A DNA stretch of 64,000 bases from Microbacterium ureisolvens. GTDB lineage: Bacteria; Actinomycetota; Actinomycetes; Actinomycetales; Microbacteriaceae. Every line of letters begins with the position of its first letter. The first letter of the stretch is position 1. Positions 43,103 to 51,370 of the stretch are shown piece after piece. The DNA lies in NCBI RefSeq assembly GCF_015278315.1, contig NZ_JADIJE010000015.1:22362-86361 (forward strand), written 5' to 3'. The notes beneath the pieces were generated by a model. It had not been told where the DNA came from. It saw only the letters and a list, made by a program, of their open reading frames with translations, and made no database searches. Position numbers and translations under genes: made by a program.

Positions 43103-44182
43103 GTGTTCGAGTCCGTTCAGGGGCTGATCGACGAGCACCGCGCGGTCCAGGAGGAGCTCTCCGACCCCGCGGTGCACGCCGATGCGGCGCGCGCCAAGAG
43201 GGTCAACCGGCGCTACGCCGAGCTGTCGCGCATCGTGAAGGCCCACGAGGACTGGGTGGCGGCATCCGATGATCTGGATGCCGCCCGCGAGCTCGCCCGC
43301 GAGGACGAGGCGTTCGCCGAGGAGGTGCCGGCTCTGGAAGCCGGGCTGGCCGCGGCGCAGGAGCGGCTGCGACGCCTGCTGATCCCGCGCGACCCCGACG
43401 ACGCCCGTGACGTGATCATGGAGATCAAGCAGGGCGAAGGCGGTGCCGAGTCGGCGCTGTTCGCGGCCGACCTGCTGCGCATGTACCTGCAGTACGCCGC
43501 CTCCAAGGGCTGGAAGACCGAGCTCCTGGAGCGCAACGAGTCCGACCTCGGCGGCTACAAGGACGTCCAGGTCGCGATCAAGGGCTCGAGCTCCGACCCC
43601 GCGCAGGGCGTGTGGGCGCATCTCAAGTACGAGGGCGGCGTGCACCGCGTGCAGCGCGTGCCGGCGACCGAGTCGCAGGGGCGCATCCACACGTCCACGA
43701 CGGGTGTGCTGGTGTTCCCCGAGGTCGACGAGCCCGAAGAGATCCACATCGACCCGAACGACCTGAAGATCGACGTCTTCCGCTCGTCGGGCCCGGGCGG
43801 CCAGTCCGTGAACACCACGGACTCGGCCGTGCGCATCACGCACGTGCCCACGGGCATCGTCGTGTCGATGCAGAACGAGAAGTCCCAGCTGCAGAACCGC
43901 GAGGCCGGCATGCGCGTGCTCCGGGCACGCCTCCTCGCCAAGCAGCAGGAGGAGCTCGAGGCCGCGGCATCCGATGCCCGCAGGTCGCAGATCCGCGGCA
44001 TGGACCGTTCCGAGCGCATCCGCACGTACAACTTCCCCGAGAACCGCATCGCCGACCACCGCACCGGCTACAAGGCGTACAACCTCGACCAGGTCATGGA
44101 CGGCGCCCTCGAGCCGATCATCGAGTCCGCGATCCAGGCCGACGAAGAGGCGCGGCTCGCCGCCCTCGCCGGCGACGCCTGA
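43103..44182 (+). CDS. prfA: peptide chain release factor 1
   Basis: 359 residues. PAT tripeptide in RVPATESQGR (stop-codon recognition) and SSGPGGQSVNTTDSAVR with the catalytic GGQ. It releases peptides at UAA and UAG. GTG start, 3 bp after rho, so probably cotranscribed. The usual partner prmC, which methylates the GGQ Gln, is here 6 kb away. The stop codon lies in a tandem repeat. Confidence 0.96.
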   Translation: MFESVQGLIDEHRAVQEELSDPAVHADAARAKRVNRRYAELSRIVKAHEDWVAASDDLDAARELAREDEAFAEEVPALEAGLAAAQERLRRLLIPRDPDDARDVIMEIKQGEGGAESALFAADLLRMYLQYAASKGWKTELLERNESDLGGYKDVQVAIKGSSSDPAQGVWAHLKYEGGVHRVQRVPATESQGRIHTSTTGVLVFPEVDEPEEIHIDPNDLKIDVFRSSGPGGQSVNTTDSAVRITHVPTGIVVSMQNEKSQLQNREAGMRVLRARLLAKQQEELEAAASDARRSQIRGMDRSERIRTYNFPENRIADHRTGYKAYNLDQVMDGALEPIIESAIQADEEARLAALAGDA

Positions 44183-44249
44183 CCCCGCCGGGCACGCCTG
44201 ACCCCGCCGCCGACGCGTGACCCCGCCGGGCACGCCTGACCCCGCCGCC
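44174..44249. repeat. 38-bp tandem repeat spanning the prfA stop codon
   Basis: Units 44174-44211 and 44212-44249 differ by one base. Each is itself two 19-bp subunits around CCTGACCCCGCCG. The TGA of prfA is part of the first subunit, so the same stop-bearing word recurs four times. Confidence 0.88.
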
Positions 44250-44268
44250 GAGACCGGGGAGTCCCGCC

Positions 44269-44314
44269 GAGACCGAGGACGCCGTCCCCGGTTCCGGCGG
44301 AAATCCTCGGTCTC
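44269..44314 (+). terminator. hairpin after prfA, of the GAGACCG repeat type
   Basis: GAGACCGAGGA (44269-44279) pairs perfectly with TCCTCGGTCTC (44304-44314); inner CGCCG/CGGCG pair as well. No U tract. The arms resemble the GAGAAACCG repeats at 11324-11404. Confidence 0.6.
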
Positions 44315-44354
44315 CGCGGCCGTGGCGCGCGGCAGGGGACGGATGCCTCACCGC

Positions 44355-44360
44355 TAGGCT
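44355..44360 (+). promoter_or_regulatory. -10 box TAGGCT, leaderless promoter
   Basis: It ends 6 bp before the GTG start at 44367. Confidence 0.5.
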
Positions 44361-44366
44361 TCCAGC

Positions 44367-44765
44367 GTGCTGACGTTCCTGATCCGCGCCCTCATCTTCC
44401 TGGTGTCGGCGGCGCTCGGCCTCGTCGCGGCCGACCTGATCCTCCCGGGCTTCTACCTGCACTGGAACGACTGGTGGGGGATCGTGCTCGCGGTCGTGAT
44501 CTTCGCGGTGCTGCAGAGCATACTCGCGCCGTGGCTCCTGAAGATCACCCGCCGGCACGCGAACGCGCTCATCGGCGGGATCGGGCTGCTGTCGACCTTC
44601 GTCGCCCTGCTCATCGCGGTGCTGATCCCCGCCGCCGGCATCGGGATCGACGGTGCGGTGGCGTGGATCATCGGCACGCTGATCGTCTGGCTCGTCACAG
44701 CGCTGGCCACCTGGCTGCTGCCGCCGCTGTTCATCAAGAACAAGGCACAGGACCGCCGGGCCTGA
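44367..44765 (+). CDS. small four-helix membrane protein, phage-holin-family-like (Phage_holin_4_2)
   Basis: 132 residues and four hydrophobic helices: FLIRALIFLVSAALGLVAADLILPGF, the WWGIVLAVVIFAVLQSILAPWLLKI segment typical of the family, and two more. Despite the family name these are ordinary chromosomal membrane proteins in actinobacteria; nothing phage-like surrounds it. Function unknown. GTG start from leaderless spacing. Confidence 0.78.
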   Translation: MLTFLIRALIFLVSAALGLVAADLILPGFYLHWNDWWGIVLAVVIFAVLQSILAPWLLKITRRHANALIGGIGLLSTFVALLIAVLIPAAGIGIDGAVAWIIGTLIVWLVTALATWLLPPLFIKNKAQDRRA

Positions 44766-44826
44766 CATCCGGAGATAGGGATTCCTCCCGATCTCCGCGG
44801 GCCACCTCACCCGCGAGGCTGGTGGG

Positions 44827-47631
44827 ATGATGGGCGGTATGCAGATCGGCCGGGTGCCCCTCGTCGGCCGCCAGGCGGACCTCGATGCGCTGCGCGCCGA
44901 GGTCGACGCCGTCGGTGCGGAAGGGCGCGCCGTGGTGGTGTCGGGCGACGCCGGAATGGGCAAGACGCGCCTGCTGCGCGACTTCGCGGAAGGACTCGAC
45001 GACGACGTCGTCATCGTGCGCGGCTCGTGTGTCGACTCCGGGTCGGGGCCGGCTCCGCTCACCGCCGTGACCGACCTCCTGCGCGACCTGGTGGACGCGC
45101 TCGGCGTCGCGGCCGTGCGGGAGGCGGCAGGCCCGGGCGCGGACGCCCTCGGCGTGCTCGTGCCGGTCCTCGCGGATGCCCCCGGCGACGCCGCCCGTCT
45201 CGCGGACGTCGTCGTCGAGCTGTTCTCGCACCTCGCGCGTTCCCACCGGCTGGTCGTCATCATCGAGGACCTCCACTGGGCCGACGGCACCACCGCTGAG
45301 ATCGCATCGCGCCTGGTGCGCCGAGCCGCGGCGGTGCCGCTGTTCGTGCTGCTGTCGTATCGCACCGACGACCTCGGCCGCAGGCATCCGCTGCGCCCTG
45401 TGCTCGCCGAACTCGACCGCGCGCGGCTTCTCGCTCACCGGCCGTTGGCACGGCTCAGCCCAGCGGAGGTCGCCGCGCTCGCCACGGCCGTGCACGGCGA
45501 CACCCTGGCCGCCGGCGTGCTGAACGACATCGCCGCCCGCAGCGACGGCATTCCGTTCTACGTGGAAGAGCTCGCGAGCTTCTCCGGCCAGCGGCTCCCG
45601 GTCTCGCTGCGCGATGTGCTCCTGCTGCGGTACGAGCGATTGGATGCCGAAGCCCGCCGATTCGCCCGCGTCCTGGCGACGGGCGGGGTCGAGGTGCCGC
45701 ATCCGGTGCTGCGCGCCGTCTTCGAAGGCGACGAGTCGCAGCTCGAGACAGCCGTGCGCGGAGCCGTCGACGCCCAGGTCGTCGTGATCCGCGACGAGGC
45801 GTACGCGTTCCGGCACGCCCTCATGCAGGAGGCGGTCTATGCCGAGCTGCTGCCGACCGAGCGCACCCGCCTGCACACCGCTTACGCCGTCGCGCTCGAG
45901 GACGCCGCGCCCACCGCACGGGTGCTCGCCGACATCGCCCACCACTGGCGAGCCGCGCACGTGCCCGACCGCGCCCTGTCGGCGGCGGTGGCCGCGCAGC
46001 GCGCGGCGAACATCGCGTCGGCGTGGTCGACGGCCGCCGAGGCGGGGGAGCGGGCGCTGGAGCTGTGGGACGCGGTGCCGCAGCCGGAAACGGTGAGCGG
46101 GATGTCGCGCGTCGAGATGCTGCGACGCACATCCGCCGCGCTCGCGGCCGCGAACCGGAACGACCGCGCCCTGGCGTTCGCGCAGGAGGCCGTGGCGCTG
46201 TGGCCGGAGGAGGACGTCGTCGGGCGTGCGGCGATGTTCGGCGACCTCGCCACCATCCAGTTCCAGGCCGGCGTGTCCGACGGCGAGGAGAGCATCGCCG
46301 AGGCGCTGCGGATCCTCGGCGAAGAAGAACGCCATGACGTCCAGCGTGCGCTGCTGCTGCTCAGCTCGGCGCGGGTGCACATGCTCAACGGGCGCCAGCT
46401 GCGGGGCACCGAGGTGGCCGCGCAGGCGCGCGCCACCGCGGAGGCGGCAGCCGCCGCCGGTGACCGCGACGCGGCCGAGATCGTCGCGCAGGCCCTCCTC
46501 ATCGCGGCGACCTGCCGTGCCAGCATCGGAGACCTCGGCGGCGTCGAGCTGTTCGACGTGGCTCGCGCGCACGCCGCCGGCTTCGTCCGGGCGATGATGC
46601 GCTACTACATCAACTACTCCAACACGCTGATGCAGGTGGGTCGCTACGACGACGCGGTGTCGGTGGCGCGGGAGGGCATGGCGTACGGGCGCGCGCACGT
46701 GGCCGACATCGGGCCCCTCGTCATGATCGAGGCCAACGTCATCGAGGCGCACATCTACGCCGGCCGACTTCGCGAGGCCGAGCAGCTCGGCGGGCTCCTC
46801 CCCATGGTCGAACCCGGCCTGTACTCCGCGTTCCTGCGCGAGCGGCTGGTGTGCCTGGCGATCTGGCGGGGCCGCATCGAGGGCGCCGAGAGCGCACTGG
46901 AGGCTGCCCGGCTCGAGCTCGACCGCTTCGGCGCCTACGAGTACCAGACGCGGTTCGGCATGGCCTACGACCTCGCGGAGCTCGCGGTCGCCCGCGGCGA
47001 CGCGCGCGAAGCGCTCTCGCACACCCGGCTGGCCTGGGATTCCACCGCCGGCGGTGTGCTCGCGCTGCCTCTGACCGCGGTCGCCGCCCGCGCGGTCGCG
47101 GTGCTGCGCGAGCGGGGCGATGACGAGGATGTCTCTGCGTACCGCGAGGTCCTGCGCACCTACGCGGACTGGCCGGTGACGCCGCTGTGGGCTGCGGTCT
47201 TCGCGGCCGAGCTGGGTGAGGGGCCGTGGTCGGAGGCGACCGATGCGATCGGGCCCGCTTACATCCGCGCGTACGCGCGGGTGCGGCACGGCGAGGCGCT
47301 GCTGGCTGACGGCGACCGGTCCGCTGCGCGCGACGCGCTGGCGGCCGCGGCTGCATACGCCGACGAGCTGGGAGCGGACGGGCTGGCAGAGCGCGCACGG
47401 AACGTGATGACGGATGCCGGCCTCGCCGGTGATGCGCCGCGATCGGCGCTGACCGCCCGTGAAGAGCAGGTGCTCGCGCTGGTGGCCGAAGGGCTCAGCA
47501 ACGGGCAGATCGCCGAGCGCCTGTACATCAGCGTCAAGACCGTCTCGGTGCACGTGTCGGCGATCCTGCGCAAGCTCGACGCGCCGTCCCGCACCGCGGC
47601 GGCCGCGATCTACCGGCGCAGCGCCGCCTGA
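44827..47631 (+). CDS. large ATP-binding LuxR-family transcriptional regulator (LAL type)
   Basis: 934 residues. N-terminal AAA/STAND ATPase: LVGRQADLDALRAEV, Walker A SGDAGMGKTRLL (about residues 38-49), Walker B VVIIEDLHWAD. A long helical, TPR-like middle follows. The C-terminal LuxR helix-turn-helix is LTAREEQVLALVAEGLSNGQIAERLYISVKTVSVHVSAIL (about 870-920). LAL proteins act as ligand-sensing activators, often of metabolic genes. The nearest gene set with a metabolic role is the convergent cys cluster, but no link is shown. Confidence 0.92.
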   Translation: MMGGMQIGRVPLVGRQADLDALRAEVDAVGAEGRAVVVSGDAGMGKTRLLRDFAEGLDDDVVIVRGSCVDSGSGPAPLTAVTDLLRDLVDALGVAAVREAAGPGADALGVLVPVLADAPGDAARLADVVVELFSHLARSHRLVVIIEDLHWADGTTAEIASRLVRRAAAVPLFVLLSYRTDDLGRRHPLRPVLAELDRARLLAHRPLARLSPAEVAALATAVHGDTLAAGVLNDIAARSDGIPFYVEELASFSGQRLPVSLRDVLLLRYERLDAEARRFARVLATGGVEVPHPVLRAVFEGDESQLETAVRGAVDAQVVVIRDEAYAFRHALMQEAVYAELLPTERTRLHTAYAVALEDAAPTARVLADIAHHWRAAHVPDRALSAAVAAQRAANIASAWSTAAEAGERALELWDAVPQPETVSGMSRVEMLRRTSAALAAANRNDRALAFAQEAVALWPEEDVVGRAAMFGDLATIQFQAGVSDGEESIAEALRILGEEERHDVQRALLLLSSARVHMLNGRQLRGTEVAAQARATAEAAAAAGDRDAAEIVAQALLIAATCRASIGDLGGVELFDVARAHAAGFVRAMMRYYINYSNTLMQVGRYDDAVSVAREGMAYGRAHVADIGPLVMIEANVIEAHIYAGRLREAEQLGGLLPMVEPGLYSAFLRERLVCLAIWRGRIEGAESALEAARLELDRFGAYEYQTRFGMAYDLAELAVARGDAREALSHTRLAWDSTAGGVLALPLTAVAARAVAVLRERGDDEDVSAYREVLRTYADWPVTPLWAAVFAAELGEGPWSEATDAIGPAYIRAYARVRHGEALLADGDRSAARDALAAAAAYADELGADGLAERARNVMTDAGLAGDAPRSALTAREEQVLALVAEGLSNGQIAERLYISVKTVSVHVSAILRKLDAPSRTAAAAIYRRSAA

Positions 47632-47689
47632 CGCGCGCGACGCGCCCGGCCGGACGCGCCCGTGCTCCCGATGTCGGGTGACGCGTCAG
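47628..47689. terminator. inverted repeat joining the stop codons of convergent genes
   Basis: CTGACGCG (47628-47635) pairs with CGCGTCAG (47682-47689); an inner CCCG-atgt-CGGG stem is present. Both TGA stop codons are in the arms, as at 9950-9987. Confidence 0.45.
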
Positions 47690-48270
47690 ATGTGGTACTC
47701 GGGCGTCGTGAGCAGGGCGCGCGTGTCGTCGCCGGTGCGGCGCGCCCGAGGCTTGGCGGGCACGCCGACGAGCACGCTGTCGGCGGGCGCGTCCTTCGTC
47801 ACCACGGCGTTGGCCCCGACGACGGTGCCGGCGCCGATCGTGATCGGGCCGAGGATCTTCGCGCCGGCGCCCACCGCGACGCCGTCCTCGACGGTGGGGT
47901 GGCGCTTGCCGCCCTCGCGCTGGCGACCGCCGAGGGTCACCCCGTGGTAGAGCATGACGTCGTCGCCGACCTCCGCGGTCTCGCCGATCACGACGCCCAT
48001 GCCGTGATCGATGAAGAACCGTCGGCCGATGGTCGCGCCGGGGTGGATCTCGATGCCGGTGAGCCACCTCGTGACCTGCGAGCCGGCGCGCGCGATGAAG
48101 CGCTGGTCACGCGTCCACAGCGCGTGCCAGACGCGGTGCGCCCAGATCGCGTGCAGCCCGGGGTAGAGCACGGCGATCTCGAACCCGCCGCGAGCGGCGG
48201 GGTCGCGCAGCTTCGCCGCTGCGACGTCCTCGCGGACGCGCGCGAAGAATCCGATGCGTTCGTCGGTCAT
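47686..48270 (-). CDS. cysE: serine O-acetyltransferase
   Basis: 194 residues, the short actinobacterial form with a reduced N-terminal helical domain (RVREDVAAAKLRDPAARG, YPGLHAIWAHRVWHALW). It has a left-handed beta-helix with IHPGATIGRRFFIDHGMGVVIGETAEVGDDVMLYHGVTLGG containing the catalytic His. It makes O-acetylserine for CysK. ATGA overlap with cysK. The C-terminal PEYHI, ending in Ile, fits docking into the CysK active site. Confidence 0.94.
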   Translation of the reverse strand: MTDERIGFFARVREDVAAAKLRDPAARGGFEIAVLYPGLHAIWAHRVWHALWTRDQRFIARAGSQVTRWLTGIEIHPGATIGRRFFIDHGMGVVIGETAEVGDDVMLYHGVTLGGRQREGGKRHPTVEDGVAVGAGAKILGPITIGAGTVVGANAVVTKDAPADSVLVGVPAKPRARRTGDDTRALLTTPEYHI

Positions 48271-49220
48271 TTGGTCTGCCCCTCCGGGTCGCTCAGATGC
48301 GCGTACAGCGCGGTGGACAGGTAGCGCTCGCCGGAGTCGGGCACGATCACGACGATGCGCTTGCCGGCCGACTCCCCACGCGCGGCGATCTCGAGCGCGG
48401 CCGAGACCGCGGCGCCGGCCGACATGCCGGCGAGGATGCCCTCCCGGGTGGCGAGGGCCCGGGCCACCTCGATCGCGTCGTCGAACTCGACGTCGAAGAT
48501 CTCGTCCACGACGGAGCGGTCCAGCACGTCGGGCACGAAGTTCGGGCCGATGCCCTGGATGCGATGGCCGCCGGCCCGGCCCTCCGTGAGGACGGGGGAG
48601 TCCTGGGGCTCGACGAGCACGATCTTCACGTCGGGGTTGCGCTGCTTGAGCACCTGGCCGACACCTGTCACCGTGCCTCCGGTGCCCGAACCCGCCACGA
48701 AGACGTCGACGCGTCCGTCCGTATCGCGCCAGATCTCCTCGGCGGTGGTCTTGCGGTGGATGGCGGCGTTCGCCTCGTGCTCGAACTGCCGGGCGAGGAT
48801 CGCACCAGGTGTCTCGGCGGCGATGCGCTTGGCCGTGTCGACGGCCTCGGTCATCCCCTTGTACGGGTCGGTGAGCACCAGCTCGGCTCCGTACGCCTTC
48901 AGCAGCGTGCGGCGTTCCTTCGACATCGACGCGGGCATCGTCAGGATCACGCGGTAGCCGCGCGCGGCGCCGATGAGCGCGAGGGCGATCCCGGTGTTGC
49001 CGCTCGTGGACTCCACGATGGTGCCGCCCGGAACCAGCTCGCCCGCCTCTTCGGCCGCCTCGACGAGCGCGTACCCCAGGCGGTCCTTGACCGACGAGCC
49101 GGGGTTGTAGAACTCGAGCTTGACGAGCACTTCGGCGTCCAGACCCTCGGTGAGCGCGTTGAGGCGCACGAGAGGGGTCTCGCCGAAGGCGGTGGTGATG
49201 TCGGGATGGATGCCGGGCAC
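48267..49220 (-). CDS. cysK: cysteine synthase (O-acetylserine sulfhydrylase), copy next to cysE
   Basis: 317 residues, PLP fold-II enzyme: SSVKDRLG (PLP lysine near residue 43), ESTSGNTGIAL, GTGGTVTGVGQVLK, and SAGAAVSAA near the end. It forms cysteine from O-acetylserine and sulfide. Coupled to cysE by a 4-bp overlap, so the pair may form the cysteine synthase complex. Confidence 0.93.
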   Translation of the reverse strand: MPGIHPDITTAFGETPLVRLNALTEGLDAEVLVKLEFYNPGSSVKDRLGYALVEAAEEAGELVPGGTIVESTSGNTGIALALIGAARGYRVILTMPASMSKERRTLLKAYGAELVLTDPYKGMTEAVDTAKRIAAETPGAILARQFEHEANAAIHRKTTAEEIWRDTDGRVDVFVAGSGTGGTVTGVGQVLKQRNPDVKIVLVEPQDSPVLTEGRAGGHRIQGIGPNFVPDVLDRSVVDEIFDVEFDDAIEVARALATREGILAGMSAGAAVSAALEIAARGESAGKRIVVIVPDSGERYLSTALYAHLSDPEGQTK

Positions 49221-49262
49221 GTGGTGCTCCCTGGAGTCAGGCGATGCGGGGGAAGACGACGA

Positions 49263-49300
49263 CGCGCCGGCTCCCCGAACGGGTCGGGGTGACCGGCGCG
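49263..49300 (-). terminator. hairpin between the two cysK genes
   Basis: CGCGCCGG (49263-49270) pairs with CCGGCGCG (49293-49300), with inner CCCCG/CGGGG. It follows the upstream cysK, so the two copies may be transcribed separately or with partial readthrough. Confidence 0.6.
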
Positions 49301-49313
49301 CCGCTCTTGCGAC

Positions 49314-50252
49314 TCAATCTTCGCGCAGATCCTCGTAGAGCGCGGTCGACAGGTACCGCTCGCCGAACGACGGGACGATCACGACGATGTTCTTGCCGGC
49401 CGCCTCGGGGCGCGCGGCCACCTGCAGCGCCGCCCAGATCGCGGCGCCGGACGAGATGCCCACGAGGATGCCGTCCTGCGTGCCGACGGCGCGGGCGGTC
49501 GAGATGGCGTCGGGGAACTCGACGTCGATGACCTCGTCGATGACCCCCTGGTCGAGGATCGGCGGAACGAAGTTGGGGCCGATGCCCTGGATCTTGTGCG
49601 GCCCGGGCGTGCCCTTGGTGAGAAGCGGCGAGTCGGCCGGCTCGACGGCGACGACCTTCGCGTTCGGCACGCGCTCCTTGAGCACCTGGCCCACGCCGGT
49701 GATGGTGCCGCCGGTGCCGATGCCGGCGACGAAGTAGTCGACCTGGCCGTCGGTGTCGCGGAGGATCTCCTCCGCGGTGGTCTTGCGGTGGATCTCGACG
49801 TTCGCCTGGTTCTCGAACTGGCGCGCGAGGATGGCGCCGGGAGTCGCGGCGAGGATCTCCTCGGCCTTCGCGAGAGCGCCCTTCATGCCGCCTGCAGGGT
49901 CGGAGAGGACGAGCTCGGCACCGTAGGCCTTGAGAAGCAGGCGGCGCTCCATCGACATCGACGACGGCATCGCCAGGATCACCCGGTAGCCGCGGGCGGC
50001 ACCGACCATGGCCAGTGCGATGCCGGTGTTGCCGCTGGTGGCCTCGACGATCGTGCCGCCCGGCTTCAGCTCGCCCGACGCCTCGGCGGCGTCGATGATC
50101 GCGATGCCCAGGCGGTCCTTGACGCTGGAGGCCGGGTTGTAGAACTCGAGCTTGGCGAGCACGTTGCCGCCGACGCCCTCCGCGACGCGGTTCAGGCGCA
50201 CCAGCGGCGTGTTGCCGAATGCGGACGTGATGTCGGGATGGATGCCGGTCAT
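49314..50252 (-). CDS. cysK: cysteine synthase (O-acetylserine sulfhydrylase), second tandem copy
   Basis: 312 residues, the same layout as its neighbour (SSVKDRLG, EATSGNTGIAL, GTGGTITGVGQVLK, SSGAAIWAAL) but clearly diverged, so not a recent duplication. It may have a different sulfur donor or condition of use (for example CysM-like or O-phosphoserine use), which sequence alone does not settle. ATG with GAAAGG upstream and TAGGCT about 40 bp before. Confidence 0.92.
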   Translation of the reverse strand: MTGIHPDITSAFGNTPLVRLNRVAEGVGGNVLAKLEFYNPASSVKDRLGIAIIDAAEASGELKPGGTIVEATSGNTGIALAMVGAARGYRVILAMPSSMSMERRLLLKAYGAELVLSDPAGGMKGALAKAEEILAATPGAILARQFENQANVEIHRKTTAEEILRDTDGQVDYFVAGIGTGGTITGVGQVLKERVPNAKVVAVEPADSPLLTKGTPGPHKIQGIGPNFVPPILDQGVIDEVIDVEFPDAISTARAVGTQDGILVGISSGAAIWAALQVAARPEAAGKNIVVIVPSFGERYLSTALYEDLRED

Positions 50253-50290
50253 GTCGGGGCCTTTCGCGGGTTCTCGGCTGATCGAGCACC

Positions 50291-50296
50291 AGCCTA
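50291..50296 (-). promoter_or_regulatory. candidate -10 box TAGGCT of the upstream cysK
   Basis: Minus-strand TAGGCT about 40 bp before the start codon. No convincing -35. Confidence 0.4.
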
Positions 50297-50358
50297 GGGG
50301 GACGATTTCGTATGAGTCCTTCTGTGACGAATCGCTGTCGCTCACGTGCTAGCGGCCT

Positions 50359-50416
50359 TTCGTATCGCGCACTTGGTGGTTTCCGGCCGTCGAATCCCGC
50401 GAAGTGCGCGATTCGA
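50359..50416. repeat. long inverted repeat between cysK and prmC
   Basis: ATCGCGCACTT (50364-50374) pairs perfectly with AAGTGCGCGAT (50402-50412). Beyond a T-T mismatch, TTCG pairs with CGAA. The arms total about 16 nt with a 27-nt spacer. It lies just upstream of the prmC -10 box. Confidence 0.85.
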
Positions 50417-50423
50417 AGGGAAA

Positions 50424-50429
50424 TAGAGT
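50424..50429 (+). promoter_or_regulatory. -10 box TAGAGT, leaderless promoter of prmC
   Basis: It ends 7 bp before the ATG at 50437, which decides that start over upstream in-frame codons. Confidence 0.5.
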
Positions 50430-50436
50430 GGTGCAG

Positions 50437-51315
50437 ATGACTTCCGCCGCACCTTCCGCCTCCCTCGCCGGTGTGCTGCGGGCGGCCGCTGCGCGGCTCG
50501 CCGGCGCCGGCATCGGCGACCCGGACGTCGACGCCGAGCTCCTCGCCGCCTTCGTCTTGGGCACGGGCCGCGGGGCAGTGCAGGCCGCGGCGATCCGCGG
50601 GGACGCGATCACAAGCGAGGACGCCGCCCGGCTGGAGGAGCTCGTCGCGCGGAGAGTCACTCGCGAGCCTCTGCAGCACATCATCGGCACCGCGCCGTTC
50701 CGTCACCTCGAACTCCGCGTCGGACCCGGTGTGTTCGTACCCCGGCCCGAGACCGAGATCGTCGCGCAGCTGGCGATCGACGCGCTGCGGGCCGCGGCAT
50801 CCGCTTCTCCCATCGCCGTCGATCTCGGAACGGGCAGCGGCGCGATCGCCCTCGCCATGGCGACCGAGGTGCCGCATGCGCGGGTGTTCGCCGCAGAGAA
50901 CTCCGTCGACGCGTTCGTGTGGACCAAGGAGAACTTCGCGCTCGTGGGCGCCGACAACGCACGGCTCTCCTTCATCGACCTCGAGCACGCGTTCCCCGAG
51001 CTCGACGGGAACGTCTCGGTCGTGGCATCCAACCCGCCGTACGTGCCGGATGCCGCCATCCCGCGCGACCCGGAGGTGCGGTTCTTCGATCCGCCCGCGG
51101 CGCTCTACGGGGGAGAGGACGGCCTGGATGTCGTGCGCGTGCTCAGCCGCGTCGGACTGCGGCTCGCCCACCCAGGAGGGCTGATCGTGATCGAGCACGG
51201 CGAGTGGCAGGGTGCGCAGATCCGCGGCATCCTCGCCGCCGACGGGTGGCTCGCCCCGGCCACGCACCCCGATCTCACGCTGCGCGATCGCGCCACGACA
51301 GCGCTGCGTCCCTGA
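50437..51315 (+). CDS. prmC: peptide chain release factor N5-glutamine methyltransferase
   Basis: 292 residues. N-terminal helical domain, then a SAM-binding fold with VDLGTGSGAIALAMA and the active-site NPPYVP (about residue 203). It methylates the Gln of GGQ in release factors, so it acts on the product of prfA upstream. In most relatives it follows prfA directly. Confidence 0.94.
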   Translation: MTSAAPSASLAGVLRAAAARLAGAGIGDPDVDAELLAAFVLGTGRGAVQAAAIRGDAITSEDAARLEELVARRVTREPLQHIIGTAPFRHLELRVGPGVFVPRPETEIVAQLAIDALRAAASASPIAVDLGTGSGAIALAMATEVPHARVFAAENSVDAFVWTKENFALVGADNARLSFIDLEHAFPELDGNVSVVASNPPYVPDAAIPRDPEVRFFDPPAALYGGEDGLDVVRVLSRVGLRLAHPGGLIVIEHGEWQGAQIRGILAADGWLAPATHPDLTLRDRATTALRP

Positions 51316-51354
51316 CGGCGCGAGGGCTCGCAGGATTCCCGCCGTAGCCCTGAC

Positions 51355-51360
51355 TAAACT
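51355..51360 (+). promoter_or_regulatory. possible -10 box TAAACT before sua5
   Basis: It ends 10 bp before the ATG at 51371, giving a leader of only a few nucleotides. Readthrough from prmC is also possible. Confidence 0.35.
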
Positions 51361-51370
51361 GTCGGGCGAC

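Noticed and set aside
40673..44233. A 1186-codon open frame on the minus strand opposite rho and prfA
   Set aside because: It lies opposite two certain genes, has repetitive Arg/Val/Leu composition typical of antisense frames in GC-rich DNA, and no recognisable domain.
44367..44765. Prophage remnant suggested by the holin family name
   Set aside because: No endolysin, integrase or structural gene is near, and the family is common as an ordinary chromosomal membrane protein.
44734..47553. A 939-codon minus-strand frame opposite the LuxR regulator
   Set aside because: Antisense artefact; the plus-strand protein has clear Walker and helix-turn-helix motifs.
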